Shown in pieces: positions 51,464 through 63,149 of a DNA stretch of 64,000 nucleotides. How positions within the stretch are numbered: position 1 is the stretch's first letter; each line of letters begins with the position of its first letter. The notes under the pieces were generated by a model. That model was not told where the DNA came from. It made no database searches and saw only the letters and a list, made by a program, of their open reading frames with translations. Made by a program: the position numbers and the translations under genes. Source of the DNA: Pseudorasbora parva (Eukaryota; Chordata; Actinopteri; Cypriniformes; Gobionidae); NCBI RefSeq assembly GCF_024679245.1, contig NC_090178.1:47189425-47253424 (forward strand), written 5' to 3'.

Positions 51464-52032
51464 AGCAGCCATATCACCCTTTAGCCCAAGACTGGTTTCC
51501 CACTGAAGCTAAGCAGGGCTGAGCCTGGTCAGTACCTGGATGGGAGACCAACTGGGAAAACCAGGTTGCTGCTGGTAGAGGTGTTAGTGAGGCCAGCAGG
51601 GGGTGCTCACCCTGTGGTCTGTGTGGGTCCTAACGCCCCAGTATAGTGATGGGAACACTATACTGTCAAAGAGCACCGTCTTTTGGATGAGACGTTAAAC
51701 AGAGGTCCCGACTCTCTGTGGTCATTAAAAATCCCAGGATGTCCTTCGATAAAGAGTAGGGGTGTAACCCCGGCATCCTGGCCAAATTTGCCCATTGGCC
51801 TCTGTCCATCATGGCCTCCTAATAATCCCCCTCTCCTGATTGGCTTCATCACTAGGTCTCCTCTCCACCAATCAGCTGGTGTGTGGTGAGCGTTCTGGCG
51901 CAAAATGGCTGCCGTCGCATCATCCAGGTGGATGCTGCACATTGGTGGTGGTTGAGGAGATTCACCCTTCTATGTAAAACACTTTGAGTGCCTAGAAAAG
52001 CGCTATATAAATCGAACTAATTATTATTATTA
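51464..52032 (+). mobile_element. 5S rRNA-derived SINE (SINE3 type)
   Basis: The first ~110 bp resemble 5S rRNA (CCATATCACCCT, GAAGCTAAGCAGGGC, GTACCTGGATGGGAGACC), including the internal RNA polymerase III promoter region. The body is about 400 bp. The 3' end is GAAAAGCGCTATATAAATCG followed by (ATT)n, like SINE3-family tails. Too diverged in the 5' half to be a 5S gene. Confidence 0.85.
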
Positions 52033-54080
52033 CACACTAACTGAACCATGCCCGTCCACTTAATTTGCATACGACATAGGCTGGAATTATTTAAATGAGG
52101 AACATGGTGATGTTTTCTTTACCAAAAGAACTTAAGACTACAACAGAGTTGTTCCAGGGAGTTCAGAAACAGTGACACTGATATAGAGAAGAACTCCCAC
52201 AGGAGGGACTTTGTGATTTGTACTTTGCAGAGCTTTTTCATGTTCAAACAGCAACATTACGCATTCAAGAAAGATGAACGTGTAAAAAAAAAAGTGCAAT
52301 AGGATATCTTTAACATTTTTTTTTTTTACCAAGTTTAATATCTTCCGGTGAGGTTCAAGACCACCCATAATCTTAAACAATCAAAGTGTATACTATGATG
52401 AGGATGCTGACGTCTGGCCAATATTGGTTTCAGTGGTGATGTTATCGAACGGTAAACGGAATTGCTTTTCATCTAGATAAACCTATGAGTGAATATTCTG
52501 GAGTGGTGAAACCAGCTTTCCACGGAAATCTGTAATGGAGTTGCTCCTGCTGGGAGTAGGTGCTTGTCTCCATTGTTGTGTCAGGAAGCACAGACATACA
52601 TTACAAACGCAATGGTCTATTGTAAGCACACGGTGCCGAAATGCTCACGGTAGATTAGATAACCCAGGGCTCTCTCACAACAACACTCGGGCTATGAGGG
52701 GGGGCAATGACATTATGGCTGTGGCAGAAATACAGATGATTTCCCATTTAACACTCCATTGAGCTCCAGGTTATTCCAAGTCCTGACTGGAGCCGAGATG
52801 CTGGAAGTACTTTTCAGCAGTTTTTTCATCACGTTCCCCTCCTCCTGCCTCCCCCTCATGGGACGCCGAATCCATTTGCTCACAATAAAGAGCAGGAGGT
52901 TATTTTGTTGGGTCTCTATAGGACAATACCAATGTGTGTGTAAAGTAAAGTGTGTTTGGAAGGCTGAGAGCAAGCGAGCGAGCGGAAGGAGACAGAGAGA
53001 GATGAAAAGAGGGGCAGAGAGAGAAGCCAGAGATGATAAAAGCCCAGGAAAGTTGGTACAACAGGAGACAGTAGCAGTCGGAGTCGAGCCGAGCTCCGGC
53101 CTGTTTGCCAAACAAAGAGCCGGCAAACTCAATTAAAGGGCAGATTTCCCTCCGGATGAAGGGCGATGTGAAATTATCCCTGCCTGTTAAACCTGTCACT
53201 TCATTTCACTCTAATTATTACCTCTGATCCCCAGGAACATTTAGCTAATTGTTTTTCTCTCTTCTCCTTCATTATGTTTAATGTGACATCAAGAAGCTGC
53301 TTTATGGCTTAAGCCCTGGGGTCCTTTCCATAGCGAGAGAAAAATTGATTTTCTGTGTCTCTAAACTGATATTAGTGTGACAATGTCATTTCTTTACTTA
53401 GTTTATTCATTATATGTGATTTTGCGATCCACTGGAACTGACATGCTGGTGTTGAAATGTCAAAAGTTGTTTCAATCGAGTCTGTTTGAATATTACATTT
53501 CATGTTATGTATTAATTCAACCCATGACGCAGCTTTTGATTTGAAATCTTTTAGCATGAACAGCTCTGACATCTGTAGAAAAAAAGTATTACTTAGAAAA
53601 GGAGGACATTTGAATGGCTTGTCTGAGAGTTTGAAGGTTATGTGTGTCTCTTATATTTTGAATACCTTATTGCAGTGCTTCTCAAACCGGTCCAAACCCC
53701 CACCATTACACATTTTGGATGTCTCCTTCATTTAGACACACCAAATTCAAGGCTGAATCCGAAAACACCCCTTATACCCTCAAATAGTACACTATTTGAG
53801 AGGACAGCCATTAGTGCACTGCAAAAACGAGTCTACATCCACTGTCTGTTCAACCGCTGTCTGAATTTGCAAACTTGTATTCATTCACTCCTTCAGGAGA
53901 AGTGTATTAGTGTACTAATGTAGTGAATAGTGATAGAGGGTTTAGGGGTGAATCCTGACTCAGCACGAGTCTTGCAGTCTCTACTAATGAGGTGATGGGT
54001 TGAATCAGGTATGTTAGATGAGGGAGACAAACAAATTGTGCAGTAGTGGGCAGTCCCCAGGACAGGTCTGAGAGCCACTG
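52033..54080. other. Intronic stretch with a possible conserved non-coding core
   Basis: Bases about 53100-53370 are free of visible repeats, with AACTCAATTAAAGGGC, CTCTAATTATTACCTC and AGCTAATTG words, resembling a conserved regulatory element. The rest shows nothing supported. Confidence 0.3.
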
Positions 54081-54429
54081 CCTTACAAAGTTCATAGTTC
54101 AGGGAAGAAGAGGGTGGAAACCAGCAAACATTCAACATATCTTTGATCATGAAATAAGCCTACAGTAACTAAATGAAAGTGGCAGCTCCTAAAAGATGAC
54201 TGCCGCATTAAAAAATGTCTGGTCTTCTCTCATCTTCCACTGTCCTTGCGCCTCCTGGGACTCGAGACCGGTGTGGCACAGAGGTGATACTTATTAACAC
54301 TCACACCATTGGCCTCACTCTGCTCCCACTGCTCTTGACCCCACCATATTACACACCACATCTCCCCTTCGCCGTTCAGACTGCGCTCTGTCACAGCAAC
54401 TGGGGATAAGGACAGATGAACAGTCATCT

Positions 54430-54617
54430 GTAGTGGGTTATGAGTAACCCACTTCTAGCCAAAATAAACTTGAATTTAGTTATATGTTGCTTTTGCAGAA
54501 ATAACTTGTGAGATGTATGGTATTCCATCATGTAAGCAAAGTCAACAGTGATGACAAGGTGTTTTTTTTATTTCTTTGACATGTTCATGTTCTAGATGAC
54601 TAGTCTATTTTTAGGCT
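54430..54617 (+). repeat. Interspersed repeat family B, copy 2
   Basis: Same orientation and content as 4435-4620 (TATGAGTAACCCACTTCTAG, ATGACTAGTCTATTT). It lies inside the LTR relic. Confidence 0.8.
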
Positions 54618-55050
54618 GTGGTTAGAAGTCTGTTAAATTTTCACTCTCAGGCCAAATTTAACCTAGCGTGTTTGAAAGGCTATTAGGCATCTTTTAAATG
54701 CAAAATTGCTTGCTGGGTGGATCCCCTCTGTGGACAGCATTTGACTTTTCCACCCCTTGGTGGACGCCAATGGCTACTCTGGTTTGGGTGCCTGGCAGTG
54801 GGAGGAAGGCTTCCTGTTTCACCGTTGCCTGCTGCTCCTCATCATGGTGGATGGCAGCGGGCTCTGGCCTCTGGCGAATGGTAACACTGTCCCATCATGG
54901 ACGGCAGCTGCCCCTCCAGAAGCCAGGCGGACAGCAGTGAGTTCACTCTGCTCATTACAAACTCGATGACACCACAAATTTCCCACCGTGGTTCTTTGAG
55001 AGCACGTTCCTCCTTCTTCCTGGGTTTCGGCACCAGTGTAACAATGTTTA

Positions 55051-55827
55051 GGCCATGTGTCCACCAAATGTTTTTTTCACACGGCTGTTTTTTTGTTCAA
55101 TTGTTTTCAATGGGAGTTCCGCGTTTTTAAGAACATTTACATTTATGCATTTGGCAGACGCTTTTATCTAAAGCGACTTACATTGCATTCAAGGTACACA
55201 TTTTACATTTTGTCAATTCTTGCTTTCCCTGGGAATCGAACCCATGACCTTGGTGTTGCTAGCGCCATGCTCTACTGTTTGAGCTATAGGAAAGAGCATG
55301 AAGAGTAGAGCATTTACATCCATGGTGTTCAGAAAGAACACCATGAACATAAAATATCAGTGAGCTAAAACACTGAAAGCTCATCATTTTTTTTACCAGT
55401 CGCTGAGGGTTGAAGAATGTTCAACTTTGAGTAAAACACAGCGCTCATCACTGTCACTTTTTACCCAGCCGTCCAATCACAGTGGAGGAGGGGCGGGACA
55501 AATACAACATCGACCAACCGCCACATTCTGCTTATACAACATCACCAGATATAGTGACAGAACAAAAGCATTTAAAACAAGAGCCAGAGCAAATACATCG
55601 TATCTGCATGTTTATAAACCAACTATCTGTTAAATGTGATAGTAGTAACACTTCCGCGGATATTCTGTATCATAACAAACAAAGCGTCTCAGCTGAAAAA
55701 AACAAAACAAAACAAAACCAAAAAAACGCTGCGCTTCCAAAACGCTCTCAAGCACCCACAGCTAGGTGTTTTCAGCAGAGCACCTAATGTTTTCGGCTGG
55801 ATAAAAACACTTTGGTGAACACACAGC
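55051..55827. mobile_element. MITE with GGCCATGTGTCCACCAAA-type end
   Basis: The left end GGCCATGTGTCCACCAAATG and the right end (opposite strand GCTGTGTGTTCACCAAAGTG) are inverted. TTTA lies on both sides (55047-55050 and 55828-55831). Removing it joins the LTR sequence AACAATG-TTTA-TAGTTCAGGG, as in the other LTR. Non-coding. Contains an inverted SINE. Confidence 0.78.
55135..55290 (-). mobile_element. tRNA-derived SINE, inverted copy
   Basis: The reverse complement shows TAGCTCAAACAGTAGAGC (A box region), GGTCATGGGTTCGATTCC (B box) and the tail GTAAGTCGCTTTAGATAAAA. Same family as 19805-19965. Confidence 0.88.
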
Positions 55828-55862
55828 TTTATAGTTCAGGGAAGGAGGAGGCGGAAACTGAA

Positions 55863-56571
55863 AAAAAAAAAAAAAAAAAAATCATATGGCAAAACATCAA
55901 AACATGGGATGAAATAAACGGCACACTTTTGAACCATACATTCTGTCAACTGAGAAAAATGCCTTTTGCCTCTATATTGGTAGTTATAGCAACTTGTCTC
56001 CATGGATGGATGGAGTTAGCAAAGTTTATCCAATACTATTAAGTTGATCTTTGTCAAGATAATGATCACTGTGGTCTCAAGACTCATAGAAATCTGCTGC
56101 CAAACCAGCTGCCAGCTTGGTTTTGTTGGCAAAACATACCTCCATAACCAATTTGAAGTATTTTGTGACACTTTGACTGAAGTAGATGAACTGAAATCAA
56201 ACTATGAATGAATTAAAGGCTCAGTGAAAAACTTGAAAGTGTAGGTGTAATTAGTTGTTGATTTGCAGACTGTGATTATAAAGTGAAGAGAGAATGTGCG
56301 GTGCTGATGTTGGGAACTGTAGTTTGGCAGATGTGTCTTCTGTAGAGCTGGGATATGATTTTTCTGGATTTGTATTCCATATTTATTGACCCATGTGAAT
56401 TGTGTATGCAGATTGAAAGGTCTCAAACAATTACTAAACAAACTGTTTTCCAATGCGTTTTACTGCATGTTCAGCAACTAAGGTCAAACATGAACTCACT
56501 AGGCAGCAAATGTGTATAAAAACTGACATTGACTGTAATATTTTTAAATATTATTACAGTTAAATATATCG
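55863..56571. other. Intronic stretch, nothing recognised
   Basis: It begins with an A-run. No supported feature up to the DIRS element 2 boundary. Confidence 0.4.
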
Positions 56572-56595
56572 GTTCCCTTTATCGAGGGAACTTCA

Positions 56596-56752
56596 CACTG
56601 CGTCGGAACGACGAAATGGGGATGCTCCCTAAGCATCAGCGGCTCTGAAGTCTGAATAGAAACTAGACCAATCCGATTGGCGTGCGTGATGACGTCATTG
56701 TGACGGCGTACCCGGAAGTATAAAAGGGGAGCCGGCGCATAATGGCGGCAGT
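56596..56752 (+). repeat. Left ITR of DIRS element 2
   Basis: Exact reverse complement, by eye, of 61592-61748. It contains TGACGTCA, CCGGAAG and TATAAAAG. Confidence 0.95.
56690..56726 (+). promoter_or_regulatory. DIRS element 2 promoter: CRE-like, CCGGAAG, TATA
   Basis: TGACGTCA (56690-56697), CCGGAAG (56712-56718) and TATAAAAG (56719-56726), the same order as in element 1 although the surrounding ITR sequence differs. Mirrored in the right ITR (TGACGTCA 61647-61654). Confidence 0.65.
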
Positions 56753-56855
56753 CTTTGCTCTTCAGCAGGCGCTCTGTGTTACATTGTCTGTCTATTTACT
56801 GTTGTTTGTCCAGTTGCGATTGAGAGTGTGTTTGACTAGTTTAATAAAAGTGAGA

Positions 56856-57340
56856 ATGGAGAGAGAATTCAAGCAGTGTGTGCATCCTTGCCCTCGTTAC
56901 ATCTCGGGCTCGGATACACACATGCTTTGTGTGCAGTGTCTGGGTGTTCAGCACGCTCGGGCGGCTCTCGAGGGAGCCGCCTGTGAATACTGTAGCGGCT
57001 GACACTCAGACTGCTCCGCTCTCGGCTGGCCGTGTTCGATGAGACCGGCCAGCCTCGTGAGCCCCGTGGTTCTGGACCCGCGGTCGCTGAGGCGGCTCGG
57101 CGTCGCAGATCATGGGGCTCACAGCGGGACTTGTCAGAGGGTTTCGGGACTGCCGCGGCACTTTCCCAATCCTCCTCTGACAGTTCCGACGATCTTCCTC
57201 CCCGTGTGGAAGCCCGCTTGGCGGCATCTTCCCCCGGGTTGGAGGGTCTGATGCTTGAGCTATCTGATTCTGAGGAATTAGATGTGCTCAGCATCGAGGC
57301 GGGTGACGTTAAAACACCATACACACTGCTTCATTCATAA
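56856..57340 (+). pseudogene. DIRS element 2 gag-like gene, frameshifted
   Basis: It starts MEREFKQCVHPCPRYISGSD at 56856 and keeps the Cys/His-rich block through CEYC, then meets a stop at 57000-57002. Homology resumes in another frame with LRSRLAVFDE (from 57014), then PRGSGPAVAEAARR and WGSQRDLSEGF up to about 57340, matching ORF1 of element 1. At least one frameshift separates the two. After 57340 the similarity dissolves into duplicated pieces. The product would be a 48-residue stub. Confidence 0.85.
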
Positions 57341-57384
57341 TAAGGTGCTCAGGCAGTCCCCGAGGGCCCTGCCTGTAGTAACCC

Positions 57385-57492
57385 CGTGTTCTCCGTTCCC
57401 GTGCGGAAGCCCGCGATGCGGCTCTTCCCCGGGAGGGAGAACCAGATGCTTGAGCAAACTGATTCCGAGGAATTAGATGTGCTCAGCGTCGA
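57385..57492 (+). repeat. Partial duplicate of the gag-like segment
   Basis: GTGCGGAAGCCCGCGATGCG through GAGGAATTAGATGTGCTCAG repeats the sequence at about 57205-57298 (GTGTGGAAGCCCGCTTGGCG through GAGGAATTAGATGTGCTCAG). Confidence 0.8.
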
Positions 57493-57839
57493 CTGAGTGA
57501 AGCAAACGAGAGCTCGCCATCTTATAATGCAGGCTCGATCTCGCGTTGCCGAGGCAGCGCGTGCATTAAGGGTCTGCAACAGAAAGTGAACACACGCTAT
57601 ATGTGTACATGTGATACTGTTTAGCGAGGCTTGCAGTCAGCTCCTGAGGGTGCTGGCTGGTCATTGAGAAATGCTCGTAGCGTACAGAAACGTGCGTTTC
57701 GAGTGTTTCAGCCACGCGCCTGTGGTCTTTCATCTCGAGGGATGAAAGCCAAATATGTTGGGAAGATTTTTGAATCTCGCGTTGCTGAGGCAGCGGGTAT
57801 ATGACGAGTAGTTGAATACATATTTAAACAGTATGGTCT

Positions 57840-58146
57840 GGTGATTAGGGCTGCATTTAATTCTGAGAAAGAATTTAAATTAAACATTATCTGACTTTGA
57901 GGAGTTAGATATGTCTATTCAGCCTATCATTCAGCATGTTCACGTGATGGGTGATTATGGTGGCATTTATTTCTGAGGAAATAAATGGGATTTATCTAAC
58001 TTTGAGGAGTTGGATTATCAACCTATCATCCCAGTTGTGTTCACTATTTGGGTGTTTTGATGGCATTTAATTCTGTGCAATTAAATGGGATTTATCTGAC
58101 TTTGAGGGGTTAGGTATTTTAACCTATCATCCAAATTGTGTTCGCT
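57840..58146 (+). repeat. Three ~100-bp tandem units in element 2
   Basis: Units of about 57840-57950, 57951-58050 and 58051-58146 share GATTTATCTAACTTTGAGGA-like and CCTATCAT words. The unit core (CTTTGAGGAGTTAGAT) resembles the gag segment around TCTGAGGAATTAGATGTG, so they may be amplified gag sequence. Confidence 0.75.
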
Positions 58147-58166
58147 GGTATATTTATTGCTCCCGG

Positions 58167-59005
58167 GGAGCGATCGAGGTCGCCTCCTCTGTGGAGTCTT
58201 CTGGAAGTCGATGCTGCGATCCGCCGTCTACGACGCTCGGGCCACATTGGCTTCCAGCGAACGCATGCTGCTCTAGCCGCCTCTAGAAAGACTGCAGCTG
58301 GGCAGCAAACGCGTTCGCACACCGAAAATCCTCCCCGACTAAGCCCTGCCGGGTGGCCGCTTCAGGGGGTCGGGCAGGAGGCTCGGTGGGTACCAGAGAC
58401 CAGCCTTGAGAGGCTGGTTCCCCTAGTAGGATATATCAGCGCATAGTCATTATGCTCCTAATATATCTGCTTGGGCCCTGTGTACCATGGGCAAAGGGCG
58501 CAGACTGCAGTTCAGTGTTCCAATACCGAAGTCATCGGTGTGGTCTGAATGGTGGTATGCCCAGCCCAGTGGCCTGCTGGCCAGCCCCCTCTCCAGAGGA
58601 GCGATCGAGGTCGCCTCCTCTGTGGAGTTTTCTGGAAGTCGATGCTGCGATCCGCCGTCTATGACGCTCGGGCCACATTGACTTCCTGCGAACGCATGCT
58701 ACTCTAGCCGCCTCTAGGGAGACTTCGGCTGGGCAGCGAACGCGTTCGCACACCGAAAATCCTCCCCGACTAAGCCCTGCCGGGTGGCCGCTTCAGGGGG
58801 TCGGGCAGGAGGTTCGGTGGGTACCAGGGACGAGCCTTGAGAGGCTGGTTCCCCTAGTAGAATATCTCGGCGCATGGTTATGCTCCCGAATATATCTGCT
58901 GGGGCCCTGTGTACCTTGGGCAAAGGGTAGAGACTGCAGTTCAGCGTTCCACCACCGGGGTTCATCGGTGTGGCCTGAATAGTGGTGTGCCCAGCCCAGT
59001 GGCAG
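58167..59005 (+). repeat. ~430-bp direct duplication in element 2
   Basis: Copy 1 is about 58167-58575 and copy 2 about 58600-59005. Both carry GAGCGATCGAGGTCGCCTCC, CAGCGAACGCGTTCGCACACC-like and CCTTGAGAGGCTGGTTCCCC words. The last word is also in element 1 near 47388 (CCTCGAGAGGCTGGTTCCCT), so this is the gag-pol boundary region duplicated. Confidence 0.85.
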
Positions 59006-59038
59006 GTTAGGGAACAGGAAGTGTGCTCCCTGATGGTA

Positions 59039-60260
59039 AAGGAGGCTATATAGTGTATCCCTCCGCCAGACAGGGAGTCCGGCTTTACGGTCGCTACTTC
59101 ATGGTTCCCAAAGAGGATGGAAGGGTGCGTCGGAGGTACTTGAACCGTTCTCTGAGGAGATTCAGGTTCAAGATGCTCACTATCCCATCGTGAGTCAGAT
59201 CCAGTTCGAGGAACTGGTTCGTCACGATGTATCTAAAGACGCATATTTCATATCTCCATCCTTCCTGCCCACAGGAGGCCTGAGGTTCGCTTTCGGGGGC
59301 GAGGCGTACCAATATCGGGTTCTTCCCTTCGGCCTCACTGTTAAGCACTTTCAGAGAGTGCTGGGGCACATGGCAGCAGCGTCCAACGTGATACCGTTCG
59401 GCCTGCTACACATGAGACCCCTCCAGTGGTGGCTGAAAACCAAGGGGAATTCCCCCAGAGGGAATTCGTTCCGTATGATCAGGGTAACGCGCAGATGCCT
59501 TCGTTCCCCAGTCATATGGAGGAAACCTTGGTTTCTGCCCAGGGGCCAGTGTTTGGAGCGTCCTGTTGCCGGGAATCCGTTTCAACAGACGCCTCCCTCA
59601 CTGGTTGAGGCGCGGTCATGGACGGCCGCTTGCGAGGGGCCCGTGGGAGGGCCGTCATTCCTCCTGGCACATAAACTGCCTGGAGATGATGGCGGTCTAC
59701 AAAGCTCTAGGAGCTTTTTCCCGGACCTCCGCAGCCAACATGTCCTGGTACGGACAGACAATACGGCTGTCGTAGCGTACCTCAATCACCAGGGAGAGTT
59801 GAGATCGCGCCCTCTGTGCAGATTGGCGCATCTAATTCTCCTGTGGTCCCAAGGGAAACTGTTGTCCATTAGGGCAATGTATGTCCCGGGGGTCCAAAAT
59901 CAGGGAGCAGACATCCTGTCAAGGCAGGGGCTGAGGCCCGGGGAGTGGCGGCTCCACCCCGAGGTGGTGGAGGCCATGTGCGAGAGGTTCGGCCCAGTGG
60001 AAGTGGACCTGTTTGCGTCTCGAGAGACGTCCCACTGTCCACTGTGGTTTCCCTCACGCATCCAGCCCCGCTGGGGTTGGATGCCATGGTGCAGACGTGG
60101 CCGAGGCTGCGTCTGTACGCTTTTCCCCCGATCGCTCTGCTCCCGGGAGTCCTGGAGAGGGTTCGTCAACAGGGGGTCAGCCTACTTCTAGTGGCGCCCC
60201 GTTGGCCGACCCGAGTTTGGTTCTCAGATATCATAGCTCTGCTGGCAGGTCAACCATGGT
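59039..60260 (+). pseudogene. DIRS element 2 RT / RNase H / methyltransferase-like gene, core deleted
   Basis: Similarity to element 1 begins around 59060 (GSPALRSLLH-type region, degenerate) and is clear from FAFGGEAYQYRVLPFGL (about 59290-59335). The next residues TVKHFQRVLGHMAAASNVIP match a point 110 codons further on in element 1. The YIDD catalytic box and all sequence between are therefore gone, in frame. RNase H follows in shifting frames (TDNTAVVAYLNHQG is intact), then VEVDLFAS and LYAFPP of the methyltransferase-like tail. It cannot make an active polymerase. Confidence 0.9.
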
Positions 60261-61356
60261 AGATTCCTCTGAGGAGGGATCTCCTGTCTCAGGCGGCGGG
60301 CACGATATTTCACCCCCGACCGGAGATTTGGAACCTTTGGGTCTGGCCCCTGATGGGGCCAGGTACCTAGAGGCTGGCCTGTCGGCAGGGGTGGTAGAGA
60401 CCTTACTCAGCTCCAGGGCTCCATCTACCAGGAGACTGTACAGCCTCAAGTGGAATGTCTTTTCCACTTGGTGCGGGGAACATGAGGTGGACCCAGTTAA
60501 CTGCCCGGTGGCTTCAGTGCTGGAGTTCCTCCAAGATCGTTTCTCTGCGGGTCTGACCCCGTCCACACTCAAGGTGTACGTGGCTGCCATTGCGGCTTTC
60601 CACACACCTCTGGGTGATGGGCCTTTGGGTAGGCACCAGCTGGTTGTACAGTTCCTCCGTGGGGCTCGGAGGATGAGGCCTGTGGCTCAGTCCAGAGTTC
60701 CTACATGGGACTTGGCAGTGGTTCTCGGAGGTTGGCTGAGGCCCCCTTCGAGCCATTGGAGCTGGCGGAACCAAAACACCTGACCTTTAAAGTAGCTTTT
60801 TCTCCTCGCTATTACCTCTCTTAGGAGAGTGGGAGATCTCCAGGCCTTGGCGGTAACGCCAACTTGCCTGGAGTTTGCCCCGGGTGGAGTAAAGGCTATT
60901 TTACATCCTAGGCCGGGTTACGTACCTAAGGTCCCATCAAGGGGGGTCAGGTCACTGGTTCTACAGGCATTTCATCCTCCGCCTCATGTGACGGCGGAAG
61001 AAGGGAGACTTCACCTACTCTGCCCGGTTCGGGCACTTAGAGTTTATTTGGAGAAGTCTGCACAATGGAGGAGATCTCAGCAGCTGTTAGTGTGCTTCGG
61101 TTCACCTAAGAAAGGGTTGCCTGCTTCTACTCAGACAATCAGTAATTGGATTGTCCAGGCAATAACCATGGCCTATCGGGTGCGCAGTTTGCCTTCACCC
61201 TTGGCCGTGAGGGCTCATTCCACCAGAGGCATGGCCTCTTCAGTGGCCCTCCTTTCTGGGGTCCCCTTGCAGGATATCTGTGAGGCGGCTGGGTGGGCCA
61301 CCCCGCACACTTTTATCAGATTTTACAGCCTAGATCTCCCTGCGACGTGGCGCTAG
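60256..61356 (+). pseudogene. DIRS element 2 tyrosine recombinase, frameshifted
   Basis: The N-terminal part (60256-60783) has RAPSTRRLYSLKW and FSAGLTPSTLKVYVAAI. Around 60738 the frame shifts, and in the T-run near 60800 it shifts back, so the main frame meets TGA at 60781-60783 and TAG at 60793-60795 in between. The C-terminal part then continues with LRRVGDLQ, AHSTRG with the catalytic His (61216-61218) and Arg (61225-61227), and FIRFYSLDL with the nucleophile Tyr (61324-61326). All catalytic residues remain, but no full protein is encoded. Confidence 0.9.
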
Positions 61357-61436
61357 GGTGCTCCAGTCCTAGTTGTGCCCGGTCTCCGGCTTCACACTAG
61401 GGCAGGCGCTACCCTCGGTGTGGCCTAGTGGGTACT

Positions 61437-61544
61437 CATCCCCATTTCGTCGTTCCGACGCAGTGTGAAGTTCCCTCGATAAAGGGAACGGCTCGGGTTA
61501 TGTATATAACCCTTGTTCCCTGAGAGGGAACGAGCACTGCGTCG
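61437..61544. repeat. Internal complementary region of DIRS element 2
   Basis: 61437-61489 complements the left tip starting at 56572. 61487-61544 complements the right tip ending at 61796. They share a single AAC (61487-61489). Confidence 0.93.
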
Positions 61545-61591
61545 CGCCGCCACACCTCGGCACGCCTGGAGCGCATGCTTCAGAGCAAAAA

Positions 61592-61748
61592 ACTGCCGCC
61601 ATTATGCGCCGGCTCCCCTTTTATACTTCCGGGTACGCCGTCACAATGACGTCATCACGCACGCCAATCGGATTGGTCTAGTTTCTATTCAGACTTCAGA
61701 GCCGCTGATGCTTAGGGAGCATCCCCATTTCGTCGTTCCGACGCAGTG
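61592..61748 (-). repeat. Right ITR of DIRS element 2
   Basis: Inverted copy of 56596-56752. It is followed by a right-end-specific tip with GTTCCCTCTCAGGGAAC and TTATATACATAA. Confidence 0.95.
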
Positions 61749-61796
61749 CTCGTTCCCTCTCAGGGAACAAGGGTTATATACATAACCCGAGCCGTT

Positions 61797-63149
<1,353 letters not shown>

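Larger units (their letters stand above)
54081..55862 (-). mobile_element. LTR retroelement relic containing nested MITE and SINE
   Basis: On the - strand: the remnant 5' LTR is 55832-55862 plus 55041-55050. A primer-binding-site-like TGGTGCCGAAACCCAGGAAG lies at about 55035-55016. A short internal part follows, then a purine tract (54369-54361) and a 3' LTR (54360-54081) beginning TGTGGTGTGTAATATGG. It is related to the element at 23057-24113 (shared CCAGCAAACATTCAACA- and GAGACCGGTGTG-type words) but diverged. A MITE splits the 5' LTR at 55051-55827, and repeat family B lies in the interior. Confidence 0.65.
56572..61796 (+). mobile_element. DIRS-type retrotransposon, element 2 (coding-defective, perfect ends)
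   Basis: 5,225 bp with GTT at both junctions (56572-56574 and 61794-61796). ITRs are identical by eye over 157 nt, and the internal complementary region matches both tips exactly. The coding part is broken: gag frameshift and rearrangement, loss of the reverse transcriptase catalytic core, internal duplications, and frameshifts in the recombinase. It is a separate family from element 1 with the same architecture and promoter order. Probably a non-autonomous copy. Confidence 0.93.

Noticed and set aside
51464..51580. 5S ribosomal RNA gene
   Set aside because: The 5' half departs from 5S rRNA and the unit continues into a SINE body with a (ATT)n tail, so it is a 5S-derived SINE.
59320..59350. 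Deletion in DIRS element 2 caused by CACTGT microhomology
   Set aside because: Element 1 has CACTGT near both breakpoints, but the phases differ and the exact junction in element 2 does not fit a simple CACTGT-to-CACTGT join.
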